Source: Myxocyprinus asiaticus | Lineage: Eukaryota; Chordata; Actinopteri; Cypriniformes; Catostomidae | Length of the DNA: 64,000 nt | Direction: 5' to 3' | Assembly: GCF_019703515.2 (NCBI RefSeq) | Contig: NC_059385.1 | Span: forward strand, 27,136,001 to 27,200,000 | Part shown: positions 12,736 to 25,435 of the stretch, one piece after another | Layout of the letters: the number at the start of each line of letters is the position of its first letter | Numbering within the stretch: the stretch's first letter is position 1 | Translations under genes and position numbers: made by a program | The notes under the pieces: generated by a model | Databases searched by the model: none | Seen by the model: the letters and a program-made list of their open reading frames with translations, nothing else | What the model was told of the DNA's origin: nothing

Positions 12736-13032
12736 GGAGAGAGAGGGGTAACTGTTAGTGTGTGTGATTTTTATTTTTGTATATATATGTCTTTTTTTAT
12801 TATTATTATTTTTCTCATTTTTTCCTCTTTTAGTTGTTTAGTTTTTGTTTTTGTATTCTTTTATATGTGTTCATCTAAGACCACAGGGATGTTTGTTGAG
12901 GTTTGGGGTGGGGTTGGGGAGGAGGAGGGGTGGTAGTGGGTGTTAAAAGTTGATTCTGTGTATTTATAATTATGTTTTGTTTTCCTGTGTTTTAATAAAT
13001 GAAAATGTTAATCATAAAAAAACATAATCTCC

Positions 13033-13037
<5 letters not shown>

Positions 13038-13088
<51 letters not shown>
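13038..13088. repeat. CA microsatellite
   Basis: A pure (ac)n run of about 25 units abuts the right target duplication of the L1 copy. Confidence 0.95.
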
Positions 13089-13094
<6 letters not shown>

Positions 13095-13381
13095 GGAGGT
13101 ATCTTTGTCTCATTTCGCGATTGTCTCCAGTGGGGAATGAGAAATCTGAGCTGGTATGTGTGTATGTGTTGGATACTAGCAGTCCCACTCAACCATCTGC
13201 TGTATTACACGGTGTCACATTAGGGATGGATGGCTTGTGTCAGATAAGACTGCTCCTTTACTGTCCAGGACTCCAGCTGCAGACACTCTGAACTGAACAT
13301 CGCAATAACTGGTGGGCGTACCACCACTTCTGTCGTGTGAATTAAAGGGTATAATTGAAGACAGAATCATAATTTCCACTC

Positions 13382-13419
<38 letters not shown>

Positions 13420-13991
13420 AGATATTAATAAGTCACTCACAATTTATCTACAGTGCACCATTCAAATACGATCCATGTCACATTAAAGGGATAGTTCACT
13501 CAAAAATGAAAATATTGTCATCATGTACTCTCATGTTGTTCCAAATCCATATGTCTGTCTGTCTTCTGTGGAACACAAAAGAAGATATTTCTGGCAGCTC
13601 AATTCCATTCAATGTAAGTGGATGGTGACTGAGGTTGCCAAGCTCCAAACTGACAAAATTCTAATTTCCTAAAAATAATCAATATGATTTAAGCGCTACA
13701 TTCCAAGCCTTCTGAATGCTTACAATAGCTTAGAGTGAAGAACAGACCAAAATTTAAAAAAAGTTATTTGCTAAAAATCATCCCCTCTGCCGTAGCTCTC
13801 AAATCTCATTCGTGTTTTTTTTTCTTCTTTTATTTTCAAATAAGGCGCATTCCATGGGGCCAAAGTTTGGCTTGTTAACTTCAGCAGTTCATCCCTGCTG
13901 GTAGATTTCACAACTACATCATTACGCAGAGAACAAACATCTTTCCCATTGAAGGCCATTCAAAAGATTAATATATATATATATATATATA
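13089..13991. other. Gene-free stretch with TA repeats and a MITE fragment
   Basis: (TA)n runs lie at 13390-13416 and 13971-13991. A decayed MITE family 1 fragment starts near 13485 (ttaaagggatagttcactca) and continues to about 13640. No gene is recognised. Confidence 0.6.
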
Positions 13992-14943
13992 CAGTACATT
14001 CGGAAAATATTTAGACCCCTTAATTTTTTTCACATTTTTGTTATGTTGCAGCCTTATTTTTTGCCCAATCAATCTACACTTCATACCCCACAATGACAAA
14101 GCAAAATCCAGATTTTTGATTTCTTAGAAAATTTATTAAAATGAAAAAACTTAAATATCACATTGACATAAGTATTCAGACCCTTTGCTATGACACTTGA
14201 AATTTAGCTCAGGTGCATCCCATTACTTTGGATCATCTTTGAGATGTTTCTACACTTTGATTGGAGTCCACCGGTGGCAAATTCAATTGATTGGAAATGA
14301 TTTGGAAAGGTACACACCTGTCTATATAAGGTCTCACAGCTGTAAATGCATATCAGAGCAAAAACCAAGCCACGAGGTCAAAGGAACTGCCTGCAGAGCT
14401 CAGAGACAGGATTTTGTCAAGGCACAGATCTGGAGAAGGCTACAAAAAATTGCAGCTGCATTGAAGGCTCCCAAGAGCACAGTGGCTTCCATAATTCTTA
14501 AATGGAAAAAGTTTGGAACAACTCTACCTAGAGCTGGCCGCCAGGCCAAACTGAGCAATCGGGGGAGAAGGGCCTTGGTAAGAGAGGTGAACAAGAACCC
14601 GATGGTCACTCTGGTTGAGCTCAAGATATCATGTGTGGAGATGGGAGATACGTGCAGAAGGACAATCATCACTGCAACACTCCACCGATCTGGGCTTTAT
14701 GGCAGAGTGGCCAGACGGAAACCTCTCCTCAGTGCAAGACACATAAAAAAGCACCTAAAGGACTCCCAGACTGTGAGAAACAAGATTCTCTGGTCTGATG
14801 AAACAAAGATTGAACTGTTTGGTCTCAATTTTAAGCATAATGTCTGGAGGAAAAAATAATAATTTAAAGCATATTAGCATTAGGCTGCAACATAACAAAA
14901 TGTGAAATAAATTAAGGGGACTGAATACTTTCTAAATGCACTG
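13992..14943 (+). mobile_element. Tc1-like transposon, internally deleted
   Basis: Ends cagtacattcggaaaatatt and (right end, reverse complemented) cagtgcatttagaaagtatt are imperfect inverted repeats flanked by TA. At about 950 bp it is well short of the usual 1.6 kb. The transposase's C-terminal catalytic part is gone, so it cannot move by itself. Confidence 0.88.
14197..14859 (+). pseudogene. Tc1-like transposase, N-terminal half
   Basis: The open frame covers the paired-type DNA-binding half and the first catalytic block of a Tc1/mariner transposase: KSTVASIILKWKKFGTT, RAGRQAKLSNRGRRALVREV, ILWSDETKIELFG. The aspartate in WSDETK is the first acid of the DDE/D triad; the second and third are missing because sequence after FGLNFKHNVWRKK is deleted. 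The first 60 or so codons of the frame are probably untranslated leader. It is a relic, not a host gene. Confidence 0.85.
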
Positions 14944-14951
14944 TATATATA

Positions 14952-15481
14952 CAGTACTGTGCAAAAGTCTTAGGCGCATTATATTTTTCACAAAACATTA
15001 GTCTTAAGATGGTTATTTTATATATTCTGCTTTTAGTGTATCAGTAGGAAATATTCATTTTAGATTTCAACATTCCCTTTGCAAATAGAATTGAATAGAA
15101 GGAGAACAAGGAGCCCTATAACAGATGGTATGACCTCCACAGAACCCGGATCTTAACATCACTGAGTCTGTCTGAGATTACATGAAGAGACAGAAGCAGC
15201 TGAGACAGTCTAAATAGATAGAAGAACTGTAGCGAATTCTCCAAGAAGCTTGAAACATCCTATCTGCCAACAACCAAGAAAAACTGTGTCCAGGTGTACC
15301 TAGGAGAATTGGTGCAGTTTTGAAGGCAAAGGTGGTCACACTGAATATTGATTTAGCTTTTTTTGTTTACTGGACTTTGTAAGGCGATAACTGATAAATG
15401 AAAACTATTTATGACATTATTTTTGAAGACATCCTCATTATGCAACATTGTTCACAAATGTAAAACTTTTGCACAGTACTG
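14952..15481 (+). mobile_element. Second Tc1-like relic, abutting the first
   Basis: Ends cagtactgtgcaaaagtctt and (right end, reverse complemented) cagtactgtgcaaaagtttt are near-perfect inverted repeats flanked by TA. The interior, at about 15136-15350, translates with breaks to NPDLNITESV, DYMKRQKQLRQSK and RRIGAVLKAKGGHTEY. These match the third-acid region (PDLNxxE) of Tc1-type transposase. The N-terminal half is absent. This family differs from the one just upstream. Confidence 0.85.
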
Positions 15482-15541
15482 TATAATTTTATTGCAAGCA
15501 GTGTATATATTGCAAAATATTTCTTACATTTTAGTAGATGT

Positions 15542-16040
15542 TTAAAGAATTAGTTCACCCAAAAATTAAAATTCTCTCTTCATTTACTCACCCTCATGCC
15601 ATCCCAGATGTGTAAGACTTTCTTTCTTTTGCTGAACATAAATGAAGATTTTTTGCTCTGAAGGTCCATACAATGCAAGTGAATGGTGACCAAAGCTCCA
15701 AAAATCACATAAAAGCAGCATAAAATTAATCCATACGACTCCAGTGGTTAAATCCATGTCTTCAGAGGCGATATGATAGGTGTGGGTGAGAAACAGTCTT
15801 TTTTAACTATAAATCTCCACTTTCGACCAGTCCTTCTATGGGCGTTCAAGAGAGGACCAAGTTCTTCTTCCGTTTTTGGCAATTTGCATTCTTCATGCAT
15901 ATTGGTACCTACTAGGCAGGAAGGAGAAAGATGAATAAAGGAAAGGAAAAGAATAAATACATTATATTTGCACAACAGCCCAATAGGTTGTGATATGCAT
16001 GGAGAATGCAAATCTCCAAAAAACAGAAGAACTCAGTCCT
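15542..16040. mobile_element. MITE family 1, one arm plus centre
   Basis: It begins ttaaagaattagttcaccca and runs through catgccatcccagatgtgta, gcaagtgaatggtgaccaaa and the cccaatagg centre. The mirrored right arm is largely missing. There is no transposase. Confidence 0.65.
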
Positions 16041-19000
16041 CCCTTACTCAGTCCTCCCTTGCACTCGGTTTTTACTTGCGTCCGTATATATTCTTAGCAG
16101 GTAATGTGATGTTTCAAGTATTACATTTGTAAAAATTGTCAAAAAACTTGTGGCTCTATTGTGCCGATATTTCACAGAGTCGAGATGACTTTTTTTTTTT
16201 TTTACAGTGCCTCACCTGAGTGCGTATACATCATGAAGCATTGGTCCGAGGTAAGTTACGTTGATATCATTTACTACTTTTGAGTTTTAACAGACAAAAA
16301 CTGTGCAAGTTGAGCCTGAAATAAATTTTTACTCCAACTAAAACTTAAATGGTTGTTGTTCTCCATCTGGATTGCTTGTTTTGGTAGTTTTTACATTGTG
16401 TGTTGAGACCGGAAACAGAAAACAGGTCATTAGAATCACCATGGTGCCGCCCAGTGGTTGCTCAGGAATACTGTGGATAGCCCCACTTGTTGCAACATTG
16501 AGAATGCAACGCGTTACTCAGAGCAGCGGGAAGTAGGGGTGCTGGGGGGTGCTGCAGCATGAAATGTTAGGGGTATTTTAATATTTCCTCAGCAGTGCTC
16601 AACCCCCAATATTGTAATGTTGGCTATGCAAATATTTTCAGCAAGTAACATTTTGTCATCCTCATGGGTTCAGAAGACTTTAATGGTTATTACTTTAACT
16701 TTTATACAGAGCCGGTCCTAGCCTTTTGGGGGCCCTAAGCAAAAACTTGTATGGGGGCCCGTCAGTATGTTCGAAACAGTACTTACAATGGCTTTGACAG
16801 TATGGGGGGCCCCGGCGGATCGGGGGTCCTTAGCAACTTGCTTAGTTTGCTTATAGAGAGGACCGGCACTGCTTTTTTTTTATTTATTTTTTTTATTACT
16901 TTAATGGTTTGAATGATGACAGAATCTTAATTTCTCCCTAAACTACTCTTTTAAGTTGTATTTATTTATTTTATTTTATTTTTTGTGGTTTGATTACTAA
17001 TGATGCTGTGCCATGCATAGTCACATGCCTGAAGTGAATAATCTTCATCCTTAAAAGCATCTATGTCAAGCTCTTCCACGTGCCTCATGCTGCAGCTCGC
17101 GGTCACATAAATGAGGATGTATCAGAGCACTGGAACCCCCTTCCGTTTAACGGAAACACAGTTCAACATCAGGGACATCAACAGTGTGACTAACAGGTTT
17201 GGCATGAAGTAAACGATATGGTACTTTCTTTCTGTAGTCAACACAAATCATCTTTACTACTTCACTAGTGGGGTTGTTAACAATAAAGCTGCTCTATGAA
17301 CTGAAAACATACCTGACAGAAATAAACGAGACCAATTTGAAGAAAATTAATCATAAAAGATGAATCTACATACAACAGTCAGTTTTTTGAGCAGCAAAGT
17401 TAATTTTGATCTGTCAGTTTCATTAACTAATTTGTTAGCTGTCCGTTAATTTACTTAATCACGTGATCCTGTTGCGCGTCCGTGCGATTAATTTCGAAAA
17501 CTGTGGTAATTTCCCCCCTAAATGCTTTGCTTTCGATACTTTCGATTGGAATTCCCCGTTAGTGTATCATTTTCTTTTTTAATAATATCTTTAATGTTTT
17601 GACAGTTGTTGATGTAGAAAATTACTATGTTTATATAATAATTATATTAAACTAATACACTAATATAAAGAAGCTCTTTTCCATGAGTAAAGACGGAAGC
17701 CATATTTCACTCTTTCACTTCATAAAGTGCAATATGGATTTGACCCAGTTAAAAAGCATTGATCTAAATGTAAGCCATTTGATGAGCCATGTTAAGAGAT
17801 TACGGTCTGTCTGCGTCTCGTTTGGAGGGATGCGTCCTCCGGAGGTCTCAATTGTCGGCCGCATACGTCATCGAGGCTGTCTCATTTCATAAAAATGATT
17901 AGGACACTTCAAATGCGACATTCTTTCACGGGAATTCAGAGGATGCATGAGGTGTATCCTTCGTGGGCACTCACAACCCACAATTCTTTACTTCAACGGA
18001 AATGTCTACCAAAATGATGCCAATTTGCCCGTAAATATGATGTTCAAACGTAAGTAATGTTAATTCCCAAGTTGAAGTACCTCAGTAGATGGGTGCTGAG
18101 TATATAATATGTATAATTATATTAATATATAATTAAAATAAAGTATTAGACTAAAAGTACACCTGTAAAATCTATTTTCTTTTCTCTTTACATCATTATA
18201 ACTCTCCTAAAATTTACCTCATACATTCCCTTCTAAAGGGACTTCTCACTCAAAGCGCTCGCGCTTGTTAAAGAGTGGCGTGCTGTCATAGCAACCATGT
18301 TACGTTCCGTTTCTGTTTGTACTACGAAGGCCGTCTGGTTTAAACGAGACTTGTTTAAAGGAGGACACTCGGTATACTGCAGCCTTCCAAACGAGCCACA
18401 GTCTACCTCCTGTAGGACTACTACAAGACAACCCACTACAAGACACGCCCATTACAATTACGCCCCTTTTAATAAACGCTTGCTGAAGCCATGCAACAGT
18501 TGGATGTCACATTCATTCACTGTTTGTCGCGTTTACAGTTCTGTTGCAATTGTACACCTACACCTATCCCTATCCCTATCCCTATCCTAAACCTAACCAC
18601 AAAAATTAAAAGTTGATAAAATTATTGAATATTCTGCAACTAAACTGTTTTATTGGACACAATCATTCCACACTAGGGGACGACTATGAGGAAAAAACGT
18701 GATAAAAAAGAAGCAGCTAAGGGTAGCTAAGCTAATAGGCTGGCTGCTTAGTTTGAAGTTTAACTTGAGAAAACAGATAAATGTTTAATTTGACCATGTA
18801 TATCTTTGAGTACAAAATATCAATTGTGACATATAATTTAAAAGAGATTCTTTGTGATATGTACATAGTTAAGATAACATGAATCATATGGCGATTGAAA
18901 ATGACTCTATAAGTTCTCTCAGCCAATAGAATGGCTTTATGATCAAGGGGGCGTTACTTGGAGTAGGCGTGTCGTGGGTGTCCTGGTAATCCTACCAGAC

Positions 19001-19511
19001 GCAAACAGATAAACACTTGGGTTAAGAGCCTCTTTAAGCCATAAACAAGATTTGATCTCAATGGTTGTATATTTCATCAAGTCAATTTGACATTTACTGT
19101 ATGCTGAAACAGAAAGCGTCATATTCTGTTACAATGCAACATTTAACATTAACATTCCTTATTAAAACAGTTAATGCTAAATTTAAGGATTTATATAAAA
19201 CAAATATTTATGTTTTTATTTATTTGTATGTACTTATTTCGTAATTCACATTCCCTAATTTGCCTGAATTAACTTTGTGTGCGCTTCCGCCCTCTAGTGG
19301 CCGAATGAAACACCATTTTATTTATAACCTGACCGTCGATAAAAGGGAATCTTGCTTGACAGAAATGGTTACAACTACAGTCAGCAATTAAGTTTTTATG
19401 CACAGAATTATATTTAATCGATATTAAACGATAAAAAGTGCTGTTGTACTGAATGATGTCCAGGAAGGCTGCTTGCCCATTCAAATGAGTGGAGAGGAAC
19501 TAACCGCTGTA
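16041..19511. other. Gene-free stretch with one small MITE
   Basis: Besides the element at 16707-16871 it holds a short cctatc run near 18560-18590 and AT-rich sequence. Several open frames of 60-100 codons show no domains or splice logic. No gene is recognised. Confidence 0.55.
16707..16871. mobile_element. Small MITE with ccggtcct termini
   Basis: The left end cagagccggtcctagcc and the right end agaggaccggcactg are imperfect inverted repeats enclosing G-rich sequence (ttttgggggccctaagc, gtatggggggccccggcgg). The length is about 165 bp with no coding potential. Confidence 0.6.
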
Positions 19512-20090
19512 TTAAAGGAATATTCCAGGTTCAATACAAGTTAAGCTCAATCAACAGCATGTGTAGCATAATGTTGATTACCACAAAAAATAATGTGAGG
19601 CACTTACAATGGAAGTGAATGGGGGCCATTTATTGGAGGGTTTACAGACAAAAATGTGAAGCTTATAATTTTATAAAAGCACTTACATTAATTCTTCTGT
19701 TAAAACTCATGTATTATTTGACCTAAGTTGCTTAAATAGTTGTTTTTATGGTCATTTTAAGGTTTTAGGGTTCACTGTGCAACAAAGTTGTAATATTGGA
19801 TATAACCTGAAGAAAAGGTTAGTAAGCGATTTTATCGCACTAAAATCATGTTAACACATTGTTTATGTCTTGTGGTTATACTTTTGAAAAAGTGAATATT
19901 TTAATGTTTACGGATTGGCCCCATTGACTTCCACTGTAAGTGTTTCACTGTAACCCAGATTTTTGCTTCCTTAAAAGGAGGGGCGAGTCAAAATTATTAT
20001 TATTATTGTTTTTTTTTTGGTAATAAACACTATGCCATCAGTGCTGTCGAGTGAGCTTGAACTTGTATTGAACCTCGAACATTCCTTTAA
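19512..20090. mobile_element. MITE family 2 copy (ttaaaggaatattccaggtt)
   Basis: It starts ttaaaggaatattccaggtt and ends cgaacattcctttaa, with inverted ends bordered by TTAA. Internal mirrored motifs are acaatggaagtgaatggggg and cattgacttccactgtaag. It is the same family as 35047-35615. No transposase is present. Confidence 0.8.
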
Positions 20091-20745
20091 AATTTTATTT
20101 CATTCAGAGAGAGCAGGACTTGAAAATGATGAGAAAATATTTGGAATGTCTTTAGTTCAGCTAATGTGTCTTGAGGATTTTGCAACATGACTGTAAAGAA
20201 CTTTATGGCTTGAAATTTGTGTAAATTACATTCATTGAATCATTTCTTAAACTTGGGTACTACCACAGAATGAATAACAATTCAGACCTTTTACAGTAGT
20301 CTACTCTCCAAAAATACCCATGTCTTCTTTTATTAAACTTTTATTCCAGCTGTCAGGTGTAAAGAAAATGAAGAATTCATGAGAATAAATTTGTACTTCT
20401 AATTTATGATCTAGACATCAAGGTCCAAAAGTCTGAGCTTACATTGAAAATCTTGAGAGTAAAAATCTAATTTAAACCTGAAAATAATCAGAAAATCTCT
20501 GTTAGCATTTATCCATAATCATCCAATATCTAATAAAATTCAACTAGCATAACACACACTTGTAGTCTTTGTTTACTCATTAAACTGCTTGCAAATTGAT
20601 CAAAGCATTCTTGTACTGTCAATGGCCTGTAACTCAAATTACTTCCTGATCGCAAGATCATTTCCTATAAAGAAGCAAACAGGTCAAGGAAGGGTAAGTC
20701 AGGGTATTATGCTTTTCTCTACATTGGGTTTAGACAGAGTTGTCG

Positions 20746-21020
20746 TTCCAAACCCGTATGACTTTCTTTCTAGCATGGACCACAAAAGGAGATATCTAGC
20801 AAAATGTCCCAGCTGCTCTTTACCATAAAATAAAACGGTGACCACTGCTCTTCCAGGGGCCGGATTCACGAAACATTGTTAAGAAAATTCTTCTACCATT
20901 TTCTTCTTAATTTCTAACATAAGAAAAAAGAAAGTTACGAATATTTTGTATTTCCGAAAAAATAAATACTTAAGACAGTTCCTATCTTTTTCTTAAGACT
21001 GTTCTTAAGAAAAAACTAAA

Positions 21021-21054
<34 letters not shown>

Positions 21055-22021
21055 GAAAATACAAATTGTCACAAATAACATCTTAAAGTTAGGTTCACCT
21101 CACAGTTGTCTTAAATCCCTAAAGGTAAGATGTTTAATGAATTTACTGGGTTGTTTCAAATGCGACGCCTGCTATCATGCCGAGTCGTAGGTCACAGTGG
21201 GTTGTTTATGTAGAAATGTGATTGTAGACCAACCACGTTATTGTCCGTTTTGTGGTTTGTTATTTTTATTTTCATAAAAAACATAATAACCAATCACGCA
21301 AGTCAATTTAAATGGATCCGCTGCATATGGCACTCTCTCCACAATCTTTAGAGTTCATAGAGACGTAATAATTATATCATTAGAAAGCTGAGACTGTCCG
21401 GTTTACTTTAGCGCATAAAACTCAAAATGTGTTTCTGGGTCAAAGCGACTCAAAATGATGGAGATGGACAGATATTTAGCATTACAACATTATAATACTA
21501 GCTACATATATAGTACATGACAGTTCATCTTGTTAAACTACCACATCTCATGTACTTTACATAAAAAAATAAAATAAAAAGATTGCGAGATGCTTGCTAC
21601 TTTATATATATATATATAAAAAATAAAAAAAAGGTTACGATTTACCAGTGAAGTATTGAATTGGTTGTATTAGACAAAGCAACCTCATGAGCAGGCTAAC
21701 ATAATCAGACAATGTCAAAGTCTGTCATTTTATAAAGAAAAACATTCAAACGTTCTTAAGAAAATATTTTAAAACTTCTTAGGAATGTTGCGAGATGTGC
21801 ACTTAGGAACAGTCTTACGAACTTATAATAATTTATCTTAAGAACTTTTTTTTCTCTCTCTCTCTAAGAACATTTTCGTGAATGTGGCCCCTGGTCCCCA
21901 TCCACATTCATTGAATGGAAAAGGCTAAACATCTCAAAAGGAAAGTCATACAGGTTAGAAATGAAATAAGGGTGAGTAAATGATGACAGAATTTCCATTT
22001 TGGGGGGAACTGTCCCTTTAA
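20746..22021. mobile_element. MITE family 1 copy split by another element
   Basis: The left half, near 20746-20853, has ccaaacccgtatgactttct. The right half, at 21894-22021, has aagtcatacaggttagaaat, gggtgagtaaatgatgacag and the end ggggaactgtccctttaa. The two halves are interrupted exactly by the element at 20854-21893. Confidence 0.65.
20854..21893. mobile_element. Nested element with caggggcc termini, about 1.04 kb
   Basis: The left end caggggccggattcacgaaa and the right end, reverse complemented as caggggccacattcacgaaa, are long inverted repeats that continue through ttcttaag-type motifs. The interior holds an AAT microsatellite at about 21020-21053. It has no transposase frame. Target duplication is not clear. 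Confidence 0.8.
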
Positions 22022-23214
22022 GCAGAGCAGGTTCAGACACAGAGCAGGAGATAGTACAAACAGTTAGTCATAAGCAGCAGAGGTTAGGAGGCAAAGCCAG
22101 GACTTTAACCAGACCTCCATTCCAACACTCCAACAAAACACAGACTCTCTTCAAATAAAGGGGTTAAAGAAGAGGAACTGTGTTTGCAGAGTATTGAAAC
22201 TGGAAGGAAATCTGTTGATTTTAGGACAAAATCAGAAGGAAAGACATGAAGACGCAGAGGACAAAGGAAAGTACAGATGTCATGACATTTATTCAAGGCA
22301 TGCTACAATTAAAGTTAATTAAGAAAAACGTCAGCAGAGACTCTGGGTGTGTAATAAGAATAAGAATAATTGTAACTCTAATAATGATTATGCATAATAA
22401 TAAGCCATTCATAAACAGAAAAAGGAACGCTTTCTACAAAAAATACAAATCAAATCTGCACTCAATCATGCACTGCAAAAATTAGAAAATATGTTTCTTT
22501 AATAGTTTATCTTCTATTTGCATTTATTACATCATAACTCAAACTGGATACACTTGTCTCTCTCCTCAATTCCCACACGTCACATAAACTGCTTTACAAA
22601 TGAAAGCTGGTACTGGTATGATATCAAAATACAGAAGACAAATCGTGTTTTTTTCTGTTAATTTCCATAAATATAAAAACCAGTTCATATTGGTGTCTTG
22701 TTCCCCAAAACCATTTTTGGCCAGGTAAAAAAAAAAATAATAAAAAAATAAAATAAAAGGGAACACACATTTACAGCATCTGTTTCCTTTTGGTAGTGAA
22801 ACATTCATAAAAACTATAAATTAGGAATTTCAATGCATGTCGTGCATCCTGAGGTAAACTCGGGCACTTCTGTATGTGCGCTGTGCTTGAGCCACACCCC
22901 AATTCGCTAATTTAGTCTAGCACCCACCTCCCCCTCCTCCCCCTTAAATTATACTGTTCAATTAGCATAATTGTAGCCCATGAAATTTAGTTTTGAGAAA
23001 TAGAATGTGATATGGCTGAAATTTGAAGATTATAAGGGTTGATTGCATCATAATAAAGCAATAAAATATTTCAGTCACAACTGAATAGAGCTGCATCAGA
23101 TCCAATTCAATCAAGTCCTTTGGTTTCAGTGGTTGGTTTATTGTTATGGTTTTATGCATTTTAGAATAAAGCTTTTTTATGGAATTTATGAAGAAAAAAG
23201 ACAAAACTGTAACT
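22022..23214. other. Gene-free stretch, nothing recognised
   Basis: Short open frames on both strands lack recognisable domains. The sequence is AT-rich with A-runs near 22728-22758. Confidence 0.5.
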
Positions 23215-24412
23215 GGTTATCATTTTTGAGGCAAATTCACTAAATGGTTGCACCACATTTACGTGTGGTAATCCTGCACTGTCTTCACTGGCAAAGTGAG
23301 TATTTAAATTAAGCCACTGTCTTTTCAGTGCAAACACAGCTCGTTTCAATGTAAATTGCACTTTTCAGATTGCGCTATTTGGCTGGAACAATTAACGTTG
23401 CGCTATTAATCGCCCACAGAAAGCAGACGGTATGCAAAATTTTGTTTAAAACAGATGTTTGTCAACTTTTCCTAGGGATTGTGGCAGCAGTACTTCATCA
23501 AATTTTCGAGAAAAGTGGAATAATCGCGCATATCAAGATGCGGAGTGTAAAATGGGGCAACGTGCCACGCAAATTGCATGCTGCACTTTCGCTGTGTTAC
23601 TTGCATAATTCCTTTTGTGAAACCTTTAGGGGGCTAAAACAATGCACACCGTGCGTGCAAATAACAACCCGGTCTCATAAAATCACGTTACCTACATTTT
23701 GGCAAAATGGTTTTTACATGTCTCGTTGTATGTGTTGCGGCAATTTCCTGGTGAAATTCTTGGTGAAATGAACACTAGAGTCTCTAAAATAACAATGACT
23801 TTTACTCCCTTTCACGCCAATCACGAGTAAAACGGCAGATTATCAGTTCACTTTCCCCCCGTTTCTCACAAAATGCTATCTTACTACATCTAAACACTTT
23901 TACTATAGCGCATGACTTGTAAGGTGATACATTTGAACATCTGCATTACCCAAACTTCATTTACAAGCATGTTCTAATGCATTTAAATGCACAGTATCTC
24001 AACTGATATCATTGCACTTGCGAATGCAATGCAAAGAACCAGAGTACAGTCAAGCATGCAAGTCGACACCTGAGTGGAAATTGTCATAAACACACAACAT
24101 GACGCGGTTGCTTTAGCAATTGTGTTTTTCATGTCGTATTTGCTTTTTCTGACACTATCGGTTAAGTTTAAGGTTTAGGGTAGGGAGGTCGGTTTTGTTG
24201 ATTTAAAACCTGATAGAGGTTTAGGAGTAAATTGAACTATTTTAGCGCCACCCAGTTGGCATTTCATCTCAGAACTGCCGCAATACGTGCCATGAACCAC
24301 GTAATACCATTTTACAAAAATGGTGCTACAGTCACATAATTTTAATGAGATCAGGCTGCCAAATAAACTTCGCTATCTGTGGGCGTAAATCATTCAGTAA
24401 ATTCCCCCCTTT
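23215..24412. mobile_element. Probable decayed inverted-repeat element
   Basis: The left end, near ttgaggcaaattcactaaat, and the right end, reverse complemented as ggggggaatttactgaatga, are related but diverged. The interior has TTGCGC-type motifs and a 133-codon frame with no domain. I am unsure of the borders. Confidence 0.4.
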
Positions 24413-25435
24413 GTGACGAGATGAGCGATATCTATAATTAGCGAGTATCGTCGCAACTATCAGAAGCTGTTAATCTGAGTAAGGCTGTTCAACTGAATCG
24501 ATAAGGGCATGGTAACACATTCAGTTTTGTAAATGAGCCTAGTTTGTGGGGAAAGGATATGGCTTGCCCTTCTGAGTTTTGAGGGAAACAAACCAAGAAC
24601 AGACGGCGGGACGCGTATTTCTCAGCGAAAAACAGACTTGTAACAATGATGAAGAGTGGAAAATACAAGTTTGTTGGTTTCTGATATACAGCCAGGAAAT
24701 AAGTTACAAATAAGATAGATGAAAGGCACATAAACTTTGGTCCTGCATTATTTGTGACTTTTTTAGTAAAAAAACCTGGAAAAACCATACACGTGAATAA
24801 CCGGTTAAATGACCACGATTATCAACAATAAAATGTCTTACAACACAGCGAAACGTTGTTGCCTGAGTCAAGACATGGTTGGAAAATATTTCGGAAAATG
24901 AAGGTTATGAGGCGTCTTGTGATTTCTGTGACATGTTAATGGAGTCTGGCTTTTCTCCTGTTTATAAGTAAAAAAGCATCTCAGCCGGATGCAGACTGTG
25001 GCCCGCTCGAACTGGTGTTCTGCTACACGGCTGCATACATTTAAACCTCCGGATGCTTCTGATGGACCTGACCTCTAGTGATCGGAGAATATTTCTCCGT
25101 TTCACGCTCCCATTCGCATATATCAGTGGATACTTGTATACTACAGATTCAAAACTGCTGTTGAGAAGAGGCAAAGTGAAAGACAACAATCTTGAACCAG
25201 TTTTAACACACTTAATAAAAGAATAACAACCCAAATAAGAAAAAAAAAAAAAAAAAAAAAAAACACACAACAAAGCAGGAACGAAAACCCCTAAAATGAA
25301 TCAAATATAAGATACAGTAAATAAGATTCAACTCCAAACACACAGGTGCAAGTCTCAGACAACAGCTTCATCATAGTCAAATGGAAGGCAGACCTGAACA
25401 CTCAGAGTGGATGCTGTGGGCTTCTGGGTCTCCAC
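24413..25435. other. Gene-free stretch with an A homopolymer
   Basis: An A-run of about 24 lies at 25240-25263. No exon or repeat family is recognised in the rest. Confidence 0.5.

Larger units (their letters stand above)
7849..13021 (+). mobile_element. L1-like LINE, 5' truncated, with target duplication
   Basis: The copy starts inside ORF1 (the FALMFLAKLRIETK and AMSFIESMSE region at about 7870-8030). It continues through an inter-ORF segment with repeats, a broken ORF2 at about 8998-12735, and a 3' UTR ending in a short A-tail. Identical 16-bp flanks acataatctccatttt at 7833-7848 and 13022-13037 are the target duplication. Intact duplications suggest the insertion is not ancient, yet ORF2 has several frameshifts and stops, so it is non-autonomous now. 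Confidence 0.93.

Noticed and set aside
12992..13223. Frames rich in TH or VC repeats (also at 26814-27075 and 40193-40755)
   Set aside because: Translations of CA/GT microsatellites.
14197..14380. N-terminal 60 codons of the Tc1-like frame as part of the transposase
   Set aside because: Corresponds to the leader region of this transposon type; recognisable transposase sequence starts later and the frame is only open by chance.
18540..18600. Telomere-like ccctat/ccctaa run
   Set aside because: Only a handful of imperfect units; too short to call an interstitial telomeric array.
23370..23771. 133-codon plus-strand open frame
   Set aside because: Within a probable decayed inverted-repeat element; no domain, no splice signals in agreement.
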